Assembly (NCBI RefSeq): GCF_900116645.1
Contig: NZ_FPBO01000020.1
Location: forward strand, 62,001-126,000
Direction of reading: 5' to 3'
Length of the DNA stretch: 64,000 nucleotides
Origin: Pseudoduganella namucuonensis
GTDB taxonomy: Bacteria > Pseudomonadota > Gammaproteobacteria > Burkholderiales > Burkholderiaceae_D
Numbering within the stretch: the stretch's first letter is position 1; each line of letters begins with the position of its first letter. This document shows positions 34,501 to 43,462 of the stretch, one piece after another. The notes under the pieces are model-generated. The model saw nothing but the letters and a program-made list of their open reading frames with translations. It had not been told where the DNA came from and did not search any database. Both the position numbers and the translations under genes were made by a program.

Positions 34501-37500
34501 CCGTCCAGCGCAACCGCGCCGGACACGGCCAGCTTGTCGGCCTGGCCCGGTCCCGCGCCGGCCACGTCGATCAACAGGCTGCCGCCCGCGCCCTGCGTGT
34601 AGTTGCCCGTGATGGTCAGGGTGCCGGCCGCGCCGGCCGCGCCGGGGCTGACCTTGCCCAGGTTGGTCAGCGTGCCGCCGCTCAAACCGATGGCGCCCCG
34701 GCCGGAGATTTCACCGGTGGCGGCCAGCGTCAGGCCGGCGTTGTCCAGCTTGACCAGCGAGCTGCCGCCGCCGATGTCGATCTTGCCCGCCAGCGTGGTG
34801 GCCGCGCTGCCCAGCGACAGCGCGGCGTTGCCGGTCAGCGCCAGCGTGCTGTTCGCGCCCAGCTCCAGGCCCTCGACGGAGGTGGGGCCGAAGGCGCCGT
34901 TCAGCGTCACGGTGAGGGTGTCCGGCCGCGCGATGTGCACGGTCTGCGCAGCCGTCGGCAGGCCGGCCTGCCAGTTGGCGGCGTCGCTCCACAGGCCGGA
35001 GGTGTAGACGCCGCCCGTGTTGCGGGTCCAGTAATTGTCCGACGCCACGGCGGCCAGGCGCACCGCGTGGTAGGAGGGGCTGACCTTGGACAGCGCGAAG
35101 CCGCTGACGGCGGGCAGCGCGCCGGCGATCGCCGCGCCGCCGCTGCGCAGCACGTCGAACACGTCGCCGGCGGAATACGCGGCGGCCAGGTCGCTGCGGC
35201 TGATGGTGGTGCCCGCGCCGACGGTGACCGTGCCGCTGGCCACCACCTGGTCGTAGGAGACCGGCGTGGTCAGCTCGGTGTAGATCAGGCCGGCCGAGGT
35301 GTCCAGGTCGCCCGTGATGCTCAGCGTGCCGATGGTGCCGGTGCCGCCCGGCGCGAGCGCGCCCGCGTTGGTGACGTTGGCGACCACGGTGCCGTTGCCC
35401 AGCAAGGTGCCCTTGTTGACCAGCGCGCCGCCCCCCGCCTGCACCGTGGCGCCCCCGGCGATGGCGATGGAGCCGCTGTTGGTGTTGGCTGTGAGCCCGG
35501 ACAGCACTAGCGTGCCGTTGTGGACGGCGATGGCGCCGGTGACCTCGTTGGCCGCGATGGACAGCGTCTGCGCGCCTGCAACCGTCTTGACCACGCTGCC
35601 GGCGCTGACCAGGCCCGCGCCGCCGGACAGCGGCGCCGCGTGCGTGCCGGTCAGCCGGATCGTGCCGCCCGAGCCGTTGGCCATCGAGGCGCCCGCGCCC
35701 AGCAGCACCTGGCCGCCGGCGCCGCCGATCTCCAGCACCGCGCCGGCCTGGTTGGTCGAGGCGCCCGCGCCCAGGGTCAGCGCGCCGGTGACGGTGGTGG
35801 CGCCGAAGTTGTTCAGGCTGGCGGTGGTCTCGGCCGCGCCGATGTCCAGCGCGGCGCCGCCGGCCACCGTGACGGCGGCCGTGTCGGCCAGGCGTTCGGC
35901 CGCGCCCAGGGTCAGCGTGCCGCCGCTGACGTTCACCACGGCGCCCGCGTGCGTGCCGGACAGCGTGCTGGCGCCGCCGGCCTGCGCCAAGGTGCCGGTG
36001 CCCAGGTTGGCCGACACGGTGGCGCCGTTCAGCGTGTAGCCGCCCGCCGCCTGCACGGTGCCGCCGCCGGTGAGCGCGCCGGACAGCGCCAGGCTGCCCA
36101 TGGTTTCGGTGTAGCCGCCGGTGTCCAGCGTGGCGCCGGCGGCCACCGTGACGGCGGCGGTGTCGGCCACGCGCTCGCCCGCGCCCAAGGTCAGCGCGCC
36201 GCTGGAGACGGTCAGCGCCTTGCCCGCGTAGCTGCCGTTCAGCGTCACCGCGCCGGCCACCGTCAACGCCCCGTCCAGCACACCGTTCACCACGCCGCCG
36301 GTCAGCGTCGTGCCCGAGGTGGCGACCAGCGTGGCGCTGCCGGTCACGGTGCCGCCGGCGGCGATGCTGGCCACCGTCTCGGCGTTGGCGCTGTAGTTGA
36401 AGGTGGCGCCCGAGGCCACCGTCAGCGTGGCGGTGTCGGCCAGGCGCTCGGCGGCGCCCAGTGTCAGCGTGCCGCCGGCGACGTCCACCGCGTTGCCCGC
36501 GTGGGTGCCGCTCAGCGTGGTGGCGCCGCCGGCGTGGGTCAGCGTGCCTGCGCCGAGATTGGCCGTGACGGCGCCGCCGTTCAGGGTGTAGCCGGTGGTG
36601 GAGGTCAGCGTGCCGTTGCCGGACAGCGCGCCCTCGCTGGTGAAGCTGGCCACCGTGTCGGCGCCGGACATCTTCAGCGTGCCAGCCGCGCCTATGGTCA
36701 GCGCGGCGGTGTCGACCAGGCGGTCGGCCGCGCCCAGCGCCAGCGTGCCGCCGTTCACGGCCACCGCGCCGCCCGCGTAGGTCCCGCCCAGCGTGGTCGA
36801 GCCGCTCTGCTGCGACAGCGTCCCGCCGGCCAGGTTGGCCGACACCGCGCCGCCGCTGAACGTGAAGCCGGAGGTCGCGGTCAGCAGGCCCGCGCCGCCG
36901 ATGTCGCCACCGCTGGCCACGCTGGCCACGGTGTTGTCCGCGCCCAGCGCCAGCGTGGCGCCGGCGCCGATGGTCACGGCCGCCGACGACGCCAGCCGGT
37001 TGGCGCCGGACACGGTCAGCGTGCCGCCGTTGACGTTGACGGTGTTCCCCGCGAACGCGCCGCTCAGCGTGGTGCTGCCCGCCCCTTGCGTCAGCGTGCC
37101 GGCGCCGAGGTTGGCGGACACGGTGCCGCCGTTGAGCGTGTAGCCCTGTGCCGCAGTCAGCGTGCCGGAGCCGCCGATCGCGCCGCTGCTGGTCAGCCTG
37201 CCGCTGGTGCCGACATCGGCGCCCAGGTCCAGGGTGCCCAGCGGGCCGATGGTGATGCTGGACGCGGTCAGCCCGCCCAGCGCGCCCACCGACAGCGTGC
37301 CGCCCGTGACGGACGTGCCGCCCGTGTAGTTGTTGACGGCGTTGAAGCGCGTGGTGCCGGCGCCGGACTTGATGACGTTGCCGGCGCCGCCGATGGCGCC
37401 GTCGAAGACCTCCTCCGTCGCCGACGTCAGCTGCAGCCTGGCGCCGCCGGCCAGCGTGACCGCGCCCGACTGCGCCAGGCCCTGTCCCACCTGCAGCGTG

Positions 37501-40500
37501 CCGCCCGTGACGGCCAGCGTGCCCGTGTTGGTCCACGGCGTGGCGATGCTGGCGCCGGCGGTGGCGACCGCGCCGCTGGTGGCCAGGCCCGTCAGGCCGC
37601 CGATCAAGCCGCCCAGCGTGGTGCCGCCCGCGCCGGACAGCGTCAGGCTGTGCGGCAGGCCGTCGCCGAAGCCGGTCACGCCGCCGGTCAGGCCGAGCGC
37701 GCCGCCCGCCGTCAGCGTGGGGTTGGCCGACAGCGTCACCTCGCCCGCATAGGACTGGGCGCCGGTGGTGGTCACCGAGCCCGCCAGCGCGGCCTTGCCG
37801 GCCACCGTCAACGCCCCCAGGGCCTGGCCGCCGCCGCCCACCACGCCGCCGAATTCCACGTTGTCGCCGCCGCCCGCGCCGTTGGCGGTGACGGACAGCT
37901 TGCTGGCCAGGGCGCTGCGCAGCGTCGACGAGAACGCGACGTCCGAGCCGGACATGGTGGTGTCGCCGGCCAGCGTGACGGCGCCGGTGTAGGCCTGCGC
38001 GCCCGTGGACGTGATGGCGCCGCCGACCAGCGTGATGGCGTTCGAGGCCGAGTTCAGCGTGATGCCGCCGCCCGTGCTGGCCATGGCGCCCGCCGAAATC
38101 GCGCCCGATGTCACCGTGCGCAGCGTGATGTCGCCGCCGGCGGCGGGCAGGCCGCCCACGGACAGCGCGCCGCCCTCGCGCGCGATGGTCAGCGCGCCGC
38201 CAATGGTGGCCGGCAGGGTCGGTTGCGCGTAGGCGCCGCCCGCGCCGTAGTACAGGCTGATGGCGACGGGCGTGCCGCCCGAGGCGATGGTGAGCGCGTT
38301 GCTGAATGCATTTCCCGTATTGGCCAGCAGCACGCTGGCGCCGTTGCCGACCGTGATGGCCGGCGTGGCGTTCGTCGCCAGGCTCAGCGCCGTGCCTCCG
38401 GCCTGCGTCACGCCGCCGGCGGCGTTGATGGTCAGCGCGCCGTTGGCGACCGAAACGTCGCCCAGCGCCAGGGCGCCGCCGGAGTGCACCGTGGCGGCGG
38501 CGCCATTGGCGGTCAGCGCCACGGGGCCGGTGAACTGGTTGGCCTGGTCCAGCACCACGGCGTTGCCGGCGCCGGGCGCGAAGGTGGCCGCGCCGGCGCC
38601 GGCGGCCTGGGTGATGATGCCCGTCTGCGAGATGGCCGCGCCGGACACGGAAAGCGTGCCGCTGCCCACCGTCAGCGCATCCAGCGCCATCGGCGTGGTG
38701 GAACGCAGGGCCACGTTGTTGGCGCCCGAGTTGGACACCTTCACGCCGTTGAACTGGTTGCCGGTGTGGACCAGCGTGACCGCTCCGGCGCCGGCCGCGA
38801 GGTCCAGCATGCCGCCGACCTTCCAGCCGGCGGACTGGCCGATGCCGCCCGATCCGGCCGCCAGCGTGGCGTTGCCGTCCACGTCCAGCGCGTCCGAGAT
38901 GGTCAGCGCGGCGCCCGACTTCAAGCTGAGGTTGCCGTCCACCGACAGCGCGCCAGCCAGTTCCAGCGTGCCGCCGGCCGCGATGCTGAGCCCCGCCCCC
39001 GTGCCGGCCATTGTCGCGGTGCTGGCCACGCCGGCGCCGGAGGCCAGTTTCAATTCGTCGTTGAAGGCCAGCGCGCCCACCGTCACCGCGCCGCTGGCGG
39101 CATCGCCGATGTTGATCGCGCTGAAGCCGTCGCTGAACATGGTGGCGAAGTTGGCCGCGCTCAGGCTCAGCGAGCCGGCCGCGCCGGCCAGGCCTATCGT
39201 GGTGCCCGCCGTGTGCTGGCGGATGTTGAGCACACCGCCGGCGCCCTGCAGGGCCGAGCCGATGGCCATCTTGTCGGCCACCAGCGTGATCACACCCGCG
39301 CCGGCGTCGATGCCGCCATTGTTGACCACCATGCCGCTGGCCGAGGCGGCGTCCGTGATGTGGATGCCGCCGGTGGCGGCGAGCGTGCCGCCGGCGAGCT
39401 CCACGCCGCTGGCGGCGGCGCTGGCGCCGCGCATGGTGATGGAGCCGGCGCCCGCGTTCAGGCTGCCCAGCACGCGGATGCCGGCGCCGCCCGCGTTGGC
39501 GGCGTTGGAGGCGTAGCCGGCACCATCCGCGCCGCCGGAGAAGGTGATGTTGCCGCCGTTGGTGGCGACGGTGGCGCCGCTTTCGACCAGGATGCCGCCC
39601 GCCTTGTCGCCATCGGCGTCGGCGCGCAGGTTCACATCCAGCTTGCCCGCGCTGGAGGAGATGGCGGCGCTGCCCTCCAGCTTGATGTCGCGGTGCGCCA
39701 GCAGCGACAGCGCCGCGTCGGCGCCGCCGGTCTTGGCGATGGCGCCGGCCAGCGTGATGTCGCCGTCCTCAGCGCCGCCGGCGCTGGTGGTGATGGTGAC
39801 GCTGGTGCCGTTGTTGAGCGCGGTCTGGATGGTGGCGATGGAGATCACGGCGCCGTCGCCGGTGGTGTTGAAATCTCCCGTCGCGGCGGGATCGAGCAAC
39901 ACCACCTTGGCGTCGGCGACGCCGGCCTTGATGGTCACGCTGTTCGGGTCCAGCAGCCAGGTGCCGGCCTTGCCCTTGGCGGCGGAGGCGTCCGCCGCCT
40001 GGCCGATGTCGAGCATGCGCTTGCCGGAGGTTTCGATCAGCCCGCCGTCGCCGCCCTGCGCGCCGCCGCGCGCCGAGATGGCGCCATGGGCGGCGGTGGC
40101 GCCGTCTGCCCACAGCACCACCTTGCCGCCGTCGCCGTTGGCGGTGGCGTCGGCGCGGATGGCCGTCCCGGCCGCCGCGTAGCTGGCCTGCGCGTTGCGC
40201 ACGGCGGGATTGCCGCCCTGGTAGTCGCCGCCCATCAGCACCGTGCCGCCGCCGGTGGCGCCGGAGGCGTCCAGCGTGGCGCTGTCCAGCAGCGCCACGC
40301 GCTCGCCGGTGACTTCGATGGCGCCGCCCTTCGTTCCGGTGGCCGCGACCGAGGCCGCGCCGTCCACCGTCGCGCTTTTCGCCGCGCGCAGGAACACGCG
40401 CCCGCCCTCGCGCGCCACGCCGCTGGCGTTGAGCGCGCCGCTGTTTTTCACCAGCACGCCGGCCATGCCGATGCGGCCCGCCTCGCTGATCACCTGCCCC

Positions 40501-41321
40501 ACGTTGGTGGCGTTGCCCTCGGCGCCCGTCAATTCCACCTTCACGCCCGGCGTGGCGGTGTCGATCAGTTCCACGCTGGCGCCGGCGGCCAGTATCACCT
40601 CGCCGTTCGGCGCGCGGATGATGCCGTGGTTTTCAACGTTGGGCGCCACCAGGTAGACGCTGCCGCCGGAGGGCGTGGCGATGCCGCCGTAATTGCGCAC
40701 CGCGCCGGCGTCCGGCGTGGCGTTGAAGCGCATCCTGCCGGCCAGGAAGTCGGCGTCGTGCACGGCCAGGGTGCTGGCCACGAAACCGTGCAGGTCTATG
40801 GTCGCGCCCTGCCCGATCATGATGCCGGCCGGGTTGATCAGCCACACCTTGCCGTTGCCTGACATGCTGCCCAGCAACTGGGAAGGCTCGTTCGAGCCCA
40901 CCCGGTTCAGGATGACCGAATTGGCGCCGGGCTGCTGGAACGTGACCGAGGCCTGGCTGCCGATATTGAAGGTGTTCCAGTTGAGGATGGCCTTGTCGCT
41001 GCCCTGGACAATGTTCATGCGATTGCCGGACTGCGAAATCGCGGCCTGCCCGGCGGCGAGCGCGCCGCCGGTGGGCAGGGCCCCCGGCGCGAGTTGGGCC
41101 ACTTGAGCCGGAAGGGCCGGCGGCGCGGCCAGCGCGGGGGCCGCTCCGGCGGCGGCCGTCGCCACCGCGCCGAAAATCGCCCGCCAGGAAGAGATCAGCA
41201 AGCGCTCCAGCAGGCGCGGCACGCGCCGCGGCGGCCGCCACGTCAGCGTCAGGCGGCGGCGCCCGATACGCATGATGATGGATACGGGGCACAGCCTGGA
41301 CTGGGGGGCTTTGGCGCTCAT
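31509..41321 (-). CDS. Giant two-partner-secretion-type exoprotein (filamentous hemagglutinin-like adhesin)
   Basis: The start MSAKAPQSRLCP at 41321 gives 3270 residues; an ATG at 41393 is an alternative. An extended basic signal region (about 1-68) is followed by a TPS/FhaB N-terminal domain (about 70-230) with NRMNIVQGSDKAILNWNTFN and LINPAGIMIGQG, the recognition module for a TpsB outer-membrane transporter. The body is Gly/Ala/Thr-rich beta-helix with passenger-strand repeats of about 92 residues. Around 2898-3157 comes an almost pure Ala/Lys/Glu/Asp helix, then a Ser/Thr/Ala linker and a Lys/Glu/Asp tail (KKDDKDKKEEKKDEK) ending ACK. No TpsB gene is visible. Likely a surface or secreted adhesin for attachment or biofilm. 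The long frames antisense to it are GC artefacts. Confidence 0.88.
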   Translation of the reverse strand: MSAKAPQSRLCPVSIIMRIGRRRLTLTWRPPRRVPRLLERLLISSWRAIFGAVATAAAGAAPALAAPPALPAQVAQLAPGALPTGGALAAGQAAISQSGNRMNIVQGSDKAILNWNTFNIGSQASVTFQQPGANSVILNRVGSNEPSQLLGSMSGNGKVWLINPAGIMIGQGATIDLHGFVASTLAVHDADFLAGRMRFNATPDAGAVRNYGGIATPSGGSVYLVAPNVENHGIIRAPNGEVILAAGASVELIDTATPGVKVELTGAEGNATNVGQVISEAGRIGMAGVLVKNSGALNASGVAREGGRVFLRAAKSATVDGAASVAATGTKGGAIEVTGERVALLDSATLDASGATGGGTVLMGGDYQGGNPAVRNAQASYAAAGTAIRADATANGDGGKVVLWADGATAAHGAISARGGAQGGDGGLIETSGKRMLDIGQAADASAAKGKAGTWLLDPNSVTIKAGVADAKVVLLDPAATGDFNTTGDGAVISIATIQTALNNGTSVTITTSAGGAEDGDITLAGAIAKTGGADAALSLLAHRDIKLEGSAAISSSAGKLDVNLRADADGDKAGGILVESGATVATNGGNITFSGGADGAGYASNAANAGGAGIRVLGSLNAGAGSITMRGASAAASGVELAGGTLAATGGIHITDAASASGMVVNNGGIDAGAGVITLVADKMAIGSALQGAGGVLNIRQHTAGTTIGLAGAAGSLSLSAANFATMFSDGFSAINIGDAASGAVTVGALAFNDELKLASGAGVASTATMAGTGAGLSIAAGGTLELAGALSVDGNLSLKSGAALTISDALDVDGNATLAAGSGGIGQSAGWKVGGMLDLAAGAGAVTLVHTGNQFNGVKVSNSGANNVALRSTTPMALDALTVGSGTLSVSGAAISQTGIITQAAGAGAATFAPGAGNAVVLDQANQFTGPVALTANGAAATVHSGGALALGDVSVANGALTINAAGGVTQAGGTALSLATNATPAITVGNGASVLLANTGNAFSNALTIASGGTPVAISLYYGAGGAYAQPTLPATIGGALTIAREGGALSVGGLPAAGGDITLRTVTSGAISAGAMASTGGGITLNSASNAITLVGGAITSTGAQAYTGAVTLAGDTTMSGSDVAFSSTLRSALASKLSVTANGAGGGDNVEFGGVVGGGGQALGALTVAGKAALAGSVTTTGAQSYAGEVTLSANPTLTAGGALGLTGGVTGFGDGLPHSLTLSGAGGTTLGGLIGGLTGLATSGAVATAGASIATPWTNTGTLAVTGGTLQVGQGLAQSGAVTLAGGARLQLTSATEEVFDGAIGGAGNVIKSGAGTTRFNAVNNYTGGTSVTGGTLSVGALGGLTASSITIGPLGTLDLGADVGTSGRLTSSGAIGGSGTLTAAQGYTLNGGTVSANLGAGTLTQGAGSTTLSGAFAGNTVNVNGGTLTVSGANRLASSAAVTIGAGATLALGADNTVASVASGGDIGGAGLLTATSGFTFSGGAVSANLAGGTLSQQSGSTTLGGTYAGGAVAVNGGTLALGAADRLVDTAALTIGAAGTLKMSGADTVASFTSEGALSGNGTLTSTTGYTLNGGAVTANLGAGTLTHAGGATTLSGTHAGNAVDVAGGTLTLGAAERLADTATLTVASGATFNYSANAETVASIAAGGTVTGSATLVATSGTTLTGGVVNGVLDGALTVAGAVTLNGSYAGKALTVSSGALTLGAGERVADTAAVTVAAGATLDTGGYTETMGSLALSGALTGGGTVQAAGGYTLNGATVSANLGTGTLAQAGGASTLSGTHAGAVVNVSGGTLTLGAAERLADTAAVTVAGGAALDIGAAETTASLNNFGATTVTGALTLGAGASTNQAGAVLEIGGAGGQVLLGAGASMANGSGGTIRLTGTHAAPLSGGAGLVSAGSVVKTVAGAQTLSIAANEVTGAIAVHNGTLVLSGLTANTNSGSIAIAGGATVQAGGGALVNKGTLLGNGTVVANVTNAGALAPGGTGTIGTLSITGDLDTSAGLIYTELTTPVSYDQVVASGTVTVGAGTTISRSDLAAAYSAGDVFDVLRSGGAAIAGALPAVSGFALSKVSPSYHAVRLAAVASDNYWTRNTGGVYTSGLWSDAANWQAGLPTAAQTVHIARPDTLTVTLNGAFGPTSVEGLELGANSTLALTGNAALSLGSAATTLAGKIDIGGGSSLVKLDNAGLTLAATGEISGRGAIGLSGGTLTNLGKVSPGAAGAAGTLTITGNYTQGAGGSLLIDVAGAGPGQADKLAVSGAVALDGNLTVAPIGAYVPVANANIAVVTQGGGRTGVFSSFTGAAGYQTGYSLATGEAARIDYLPAATAYFSNAFGTMNWSDAANWSGGALPAAGDSVAIDASLPVQYAGGAQTVAALDLGGALAVSGGALTVTGPTRIDGAMTLSGDGAQATLGDLSGAGRLTVDGGALTLGGASSAIGAYRQNGGAASLAAGTLTTATYAQTGGTLNGAAAAGLTVTGAFSQTGGAITGAMGTVDITQTTGALTLGDIAANTLKASTGAGGLSQLSGTALAVQRLELATSGAAMLDGANTIAAVRGAAGGALSVNGVAAVDGALTALGDLALNAGAGPLAINADVASNAGNVALVANEIDVYNGSAVRSAGGAANRVSVNSFDAARPMAFSSLAGEDSGDGLLLNARDMAAFATPNLVLGDAAHTGAMTLAGGGVVAAPGVTGTVKFVNNGAFGRSGGETITANGLDISARNGIVLTGENHVATFAAANGGAGHIAFTNISGVGTLGLGAIGNTGGDIVIDNTGALAANGPGAISASGAVSLTARSPLTVNTAITSGAGIGLTASTSVTLGAAARLTNTASAPIAMLARNGNVVVDAAASVDSGGGAITLRAEGPTGTVVAPAGAFAGATPVISSTLLDNAAAEAAAKAAAEAAAAEAAAKAAADKAAADAAEAAAAAAAKAAAEKAVADAAAKAAADAAAKAAGDKAAAEAAAKAAADKAAADAAAKAAAEAAAKAAAEKAAADAAAKAAADKAAADAAAKAAADKAAADAAAQAATEAAAKAAAEAAAKAAEEAASKAAAEAAAKAAADQAAAEAAAKAAADKAAADAAAKAAAEQAASEAAAKAAAEAAAKAAESAAKAAADKAAADAAAKASADAAAKASAAASAGEAARQAADLASKAASGAQSGKSTPVEAPKPEPAATQTATATTSASSTTTAPAATMLAQAFEQQTVGGGDNSFGGATTGDASASAAKADEKKDDKDKKEEKKDEKADGQKPKKETRKIAACK
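31850..32628 (-). repeat. Alanine-rich helix-coding repeat in the adhesin
   Basis: About 260 codons encode variants of AAAEAAAKAAADKAAADAAAKA, with charged residues every third or fourth position. The pattern resembles the TolA domain II helix. The DNA is built of short GCC/GCG/AAG/GAC units, so slippage or recombination could change its length. Confidence 0.85.
35870..37140 (-). repeat. ~276-bp tandem repeats in the adhesin passenger
   Basis: The same phase point of the repeat (encoding variants of RLADTA) falls at about 35881, 36160, 36433, 36709 and 36985, giving steps of 279, 273, 276 and 276 bp, all multiples of three. Each unit encodes about 92 residues, including GGTLTLGAAERLADTA, GYTLNGG and TTLSGTHAGN-like segments. 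Confidence 0.75.
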
Positions 41322-41506
41322 GATGGTGACTTTTTGATCTTTATTATTGAATAGGCCTGGGCACACCCCGCCTAACTTATTATCGGTCAACAAATTACGG
41401 ATTGCATAGAAAATTTACATCATTCAACACTTTGCAACAACGCCGCCACGGGAGCGCCTTCCATCGTGCATGCCGGGTATAGTCGCAACAAATAACGGAG
41501 GCCAAT

Positions 41507-42385
41507 ATGAGATGGGAAGGCAATCGCGAAAGCGACAATGTGGAGGACCGGCGCGGAGGTGGCGGCGGTGGCGGCGGCTTCGGCTTCGGCGGCCGTTCGA
41601 TCGGCATCGGCACGGTGATCCTGGCGCTGATCGGCTCATGGGTGTTCGGCGTCAATCCTCTCACCATGCTCAATCTTCTCAGCGGCGGCGGCGGCCCCGT
41701 GCCGCAGGTGCAGCAGGGCCCCGCCCCGGCGCCGCCGGCGTCCGACCGGCAGGCCAAATTCGTCTCCACCGTGCTGGCCGACACCGAGGACGTGTGGGGC
41801 AAGCTGTTCAGCGCGCAGAACGCCAGCTACGAGCGGCCCAAGCTGGTGCTGTTCTCCGGCAGCACGCCCACCGCCTGCGGCACCGGGCAGTCGGCGGCCG
41901 GGCCGTTCTACTGCCCGGGCGACAAGAAGGTCTACATCGACCTGAGTTTCTACCGGCTGATGCAGGAGCGCTTCAAGGTGTCGGGCGAATTCGCGCAGGC
42001 CTATGTGATCGCGCACGAGGTGGGCCACCATGTGCAGCACCTCACCGGCGTGTCGGACCAGGTTGAAAACGCGCGCCGCCGCGGTTCCGAGCGCGAGGGC
42101 AACGCCATGTCGGTGCGGCTGGAACTGCAGGCCGACTGCTACGCCGGCGTCTGGGCCTTCCACGCCAACCAGGCGCGCAGCATCCTGGAACAGGGCGACA
42201 TCGAATCGGCGCTGAACGCGGCCACCGCCATCGGCGACGACACGCTGCAACGGCAGTCGCAAGGCCAGGTGGTGCCGGACTCGTTTACCCACGGCACCTC
42301 GGCGCAGCGGGTGCGCTGGTTCAAGCGCGGCGTGGAAACGGGCGACGCCGCCCAGTGCGACACCTTCAAGACACGCCAGCTCTGA
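41507..42385 (+). CDS. ypfJ: YpfJ-type neutral zinc metallopeptidase
   Basis: This 292-residue protein has a polar, Gly-rich N-terminus (MRWEGNRESDNVEDRRGGGG), one membrane helix (about 30-52) and a peptidase domain (about 80-290). The active site is HEVGHH (His170, Glu171, His174), with ELQADCYAGVWA (about 205-216) supplying the third zinc ligand. This matches PF04228/YpfJ closely, including the usual start and length. The protein is probably anchored in the inner membrane with its catalytic domain in the periplasm. Substrates of the family are unknown. The sigma factor gene follows 49 bp downstream. Confidence 0.93.
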   Translation: MRWEGNRESDNVEDRRGGGGGGGGFGFGGRSIGIGTVILALIGSWVFGVNPLTMLNLLSGGGGPVPQVQQGPAPAPPASDRQAKFVSTVLADTEDVWGKLFSAQNASYERPKLVLFSGSTPTACGTGQSAAGPFYCPGDKKVYIDLSFYRLMQERFKVSGEFAQAYVIAHEVGHHVQHLTGVSDQVENARRRGSEREGNAMSVRLELQADCYAGVWAFHANQARSILEQGDIESALNAATAIGDDTLQRQSQGQVVPDSFTHGTSAQRVRWFKRGVETGDAAQCDTFKTRQL

Positions 42386-42397
42386 TCTTCTGGCACA

Positions 42398-42429
42398 CTA
42401 TGGGCTCCTTTTTTCGCCGGAGCCCATAG
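42398..42429 (+). promoter_or_regulatory. 11-bp hairpin overlapping the sigma-factor ribosome site
   Basis: CTATGGGCTCC and GGAGCCCATAG pair around a T6-containing loop. The 3' arm holds the only GGAG before the ATG at 42435 and ends 5 nt before that codon. In mRNA the hairpin would mask the ribosome site. It lacks a trailing T tract, so it is not a standard terminator. Confidence 0.5.
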
Positions 42430-42434
42430 CAGCC

Positions 42435-43346
42435 ATGAGTGCCCCTCCCCCTCCTCCTTCCCCGCCTCCTGAAGAGCAAACCTTCCTGCGGGCCTTCGCC
42501 GCGCTGCGTCCGCGGCTGTTCGCCATCGCCTACCGCATGCTGGGCGTGCGCGCCGACGCCGAGGACGTGGTGCAGGACGCCTGGCTGCGCTGGGACCGCA
42601 CCGAGCACGCCGGCGTGCAGTCGGCCGAGGCCTGGCTGGTGACGGTGGTGACGCGGCTCTCCATCGACCGCCTGCGCGCCGCCAAGGCCGAGCGCGAGGC
42701 CTACATCGGCTGGTGGCTGCCGGAACCCCTGGTGGAACTGGACGAACGCACGCCCGAATCGGCCGCCGAAATGGCGAGCGACCTGTCGGTGGCCTTCCTG
42801 TGGGTGCTGGAGCGGCTGGGACCGGAGGAGCGCGCCGCCTTCCTGCTGCGCCAGGTGTTCGACCATGACTACGCGGAAGTGGCGGAGGTGCTGGGCAAGA
42901 GCGAGGCCTCCTGCCGCCAGATGGTGCACCGCGCCGCCGAGCGCGTGCGGCAGGAGCGCCCGCGCTTCACCGTGCCGAAGGAGGCGCACGGCAGCCTGCT
43001 GGCCAGGTTCATGGACGCCGCCCGCAGTGGCGAGCGCGATGCCATCAAGGCGCTGCTGGCCGAGAGCATCGAGCTGGTGGGCGACGGCGGCGGCAAGGTG
43101 CCGTCGTTCATGGAGATCGTGCGCGACATCGACCGCATCGTCGAGCTGTACGCGGGCATGGTGGACAAGTTCCCCGGCCAGGTCGCGTACCGGGCGGCGA
43201 CCATCAACGGCGAACCCGGCTTCCTGCGCTACGTGGCGGGCAAGCTGGAATCGGTGCAGTGCATCGTCACCGACGGCTCGCGCATCCTCGGCATCTACGC
43301 GGTGCGCAATCCGGACAAGCTGGCGGGCGTGCCGCAAACGCTGTAG
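42435..43346 (+). CDS. ECF41-family RNA polymerase sigma factor
   Basis: This 303-residue protein has sigma region 2 (about 18-85, AEDVVQDAWLRW) and region 4 (about 120-170, YAEVAEVLGKSEASCRQMVHRA). A fused SnoaL-like C-terminal domain follows (about 185-300). All three ECF41 signatures are present: WLPEP in the linker (about 94-98), DGGGK (about 217-221) and NPDKL near the C-terminus (about 292-296). In this group the extension, not a separate anti-sigma factor, controls activity. ECF41 genes usually sit beside a carboxymuconolactone-decarboxylase/oxidoreductase/epimerase gene; none is seen here, so its target is unclear. Confidence 0.93.
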   Translation: MSAPPPPPSPPPEEQTFLRAFAALRPRLFAIAYRMLGVRADAEDVVQDAWLRWDRTEHAGVQSAEAWLVTVVTRLSIDRLRAAKAEREAYIGWWLPEPLVELDERTPESAAEMASDLSVAFLWVLERLGPEERAAFLLRQVFDHDYAEVAEVLGKSEASCRQMVHRAAERVRQERPRFTVPKEAHGSLLARFMDAARSGERDAIKALLAESIELVGDGGGKVPSFMEIVRDIDRIVELYAGMVDKFPGQVAYRAATINGEPGFLRYVAGKLESVQCIVTDGSRILGIYAVRNPDKLAGVPQTL

Positions 43347-43462
43347 GGGGCGGTGTTGCTTTAAGGCACAGCCCACTTGTCTCGGGTCCGAAAAGGCATA
43401 AACTGGGGGAGCGCAACTTGCATCCCCGCAGTTCACCATAACCAGCCCCACAGGAGCCCCCC

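Noticed and set aside
35520..40862. A 1780-codon open frame antisense to the adhesin
   Set aside because: The His/Arg/Gly/Ala-rich translation is what the complement of a GC-rich repetitive gene gives. The opposite strand encodes a coherent TPS exoprotein with recognisable motifs.
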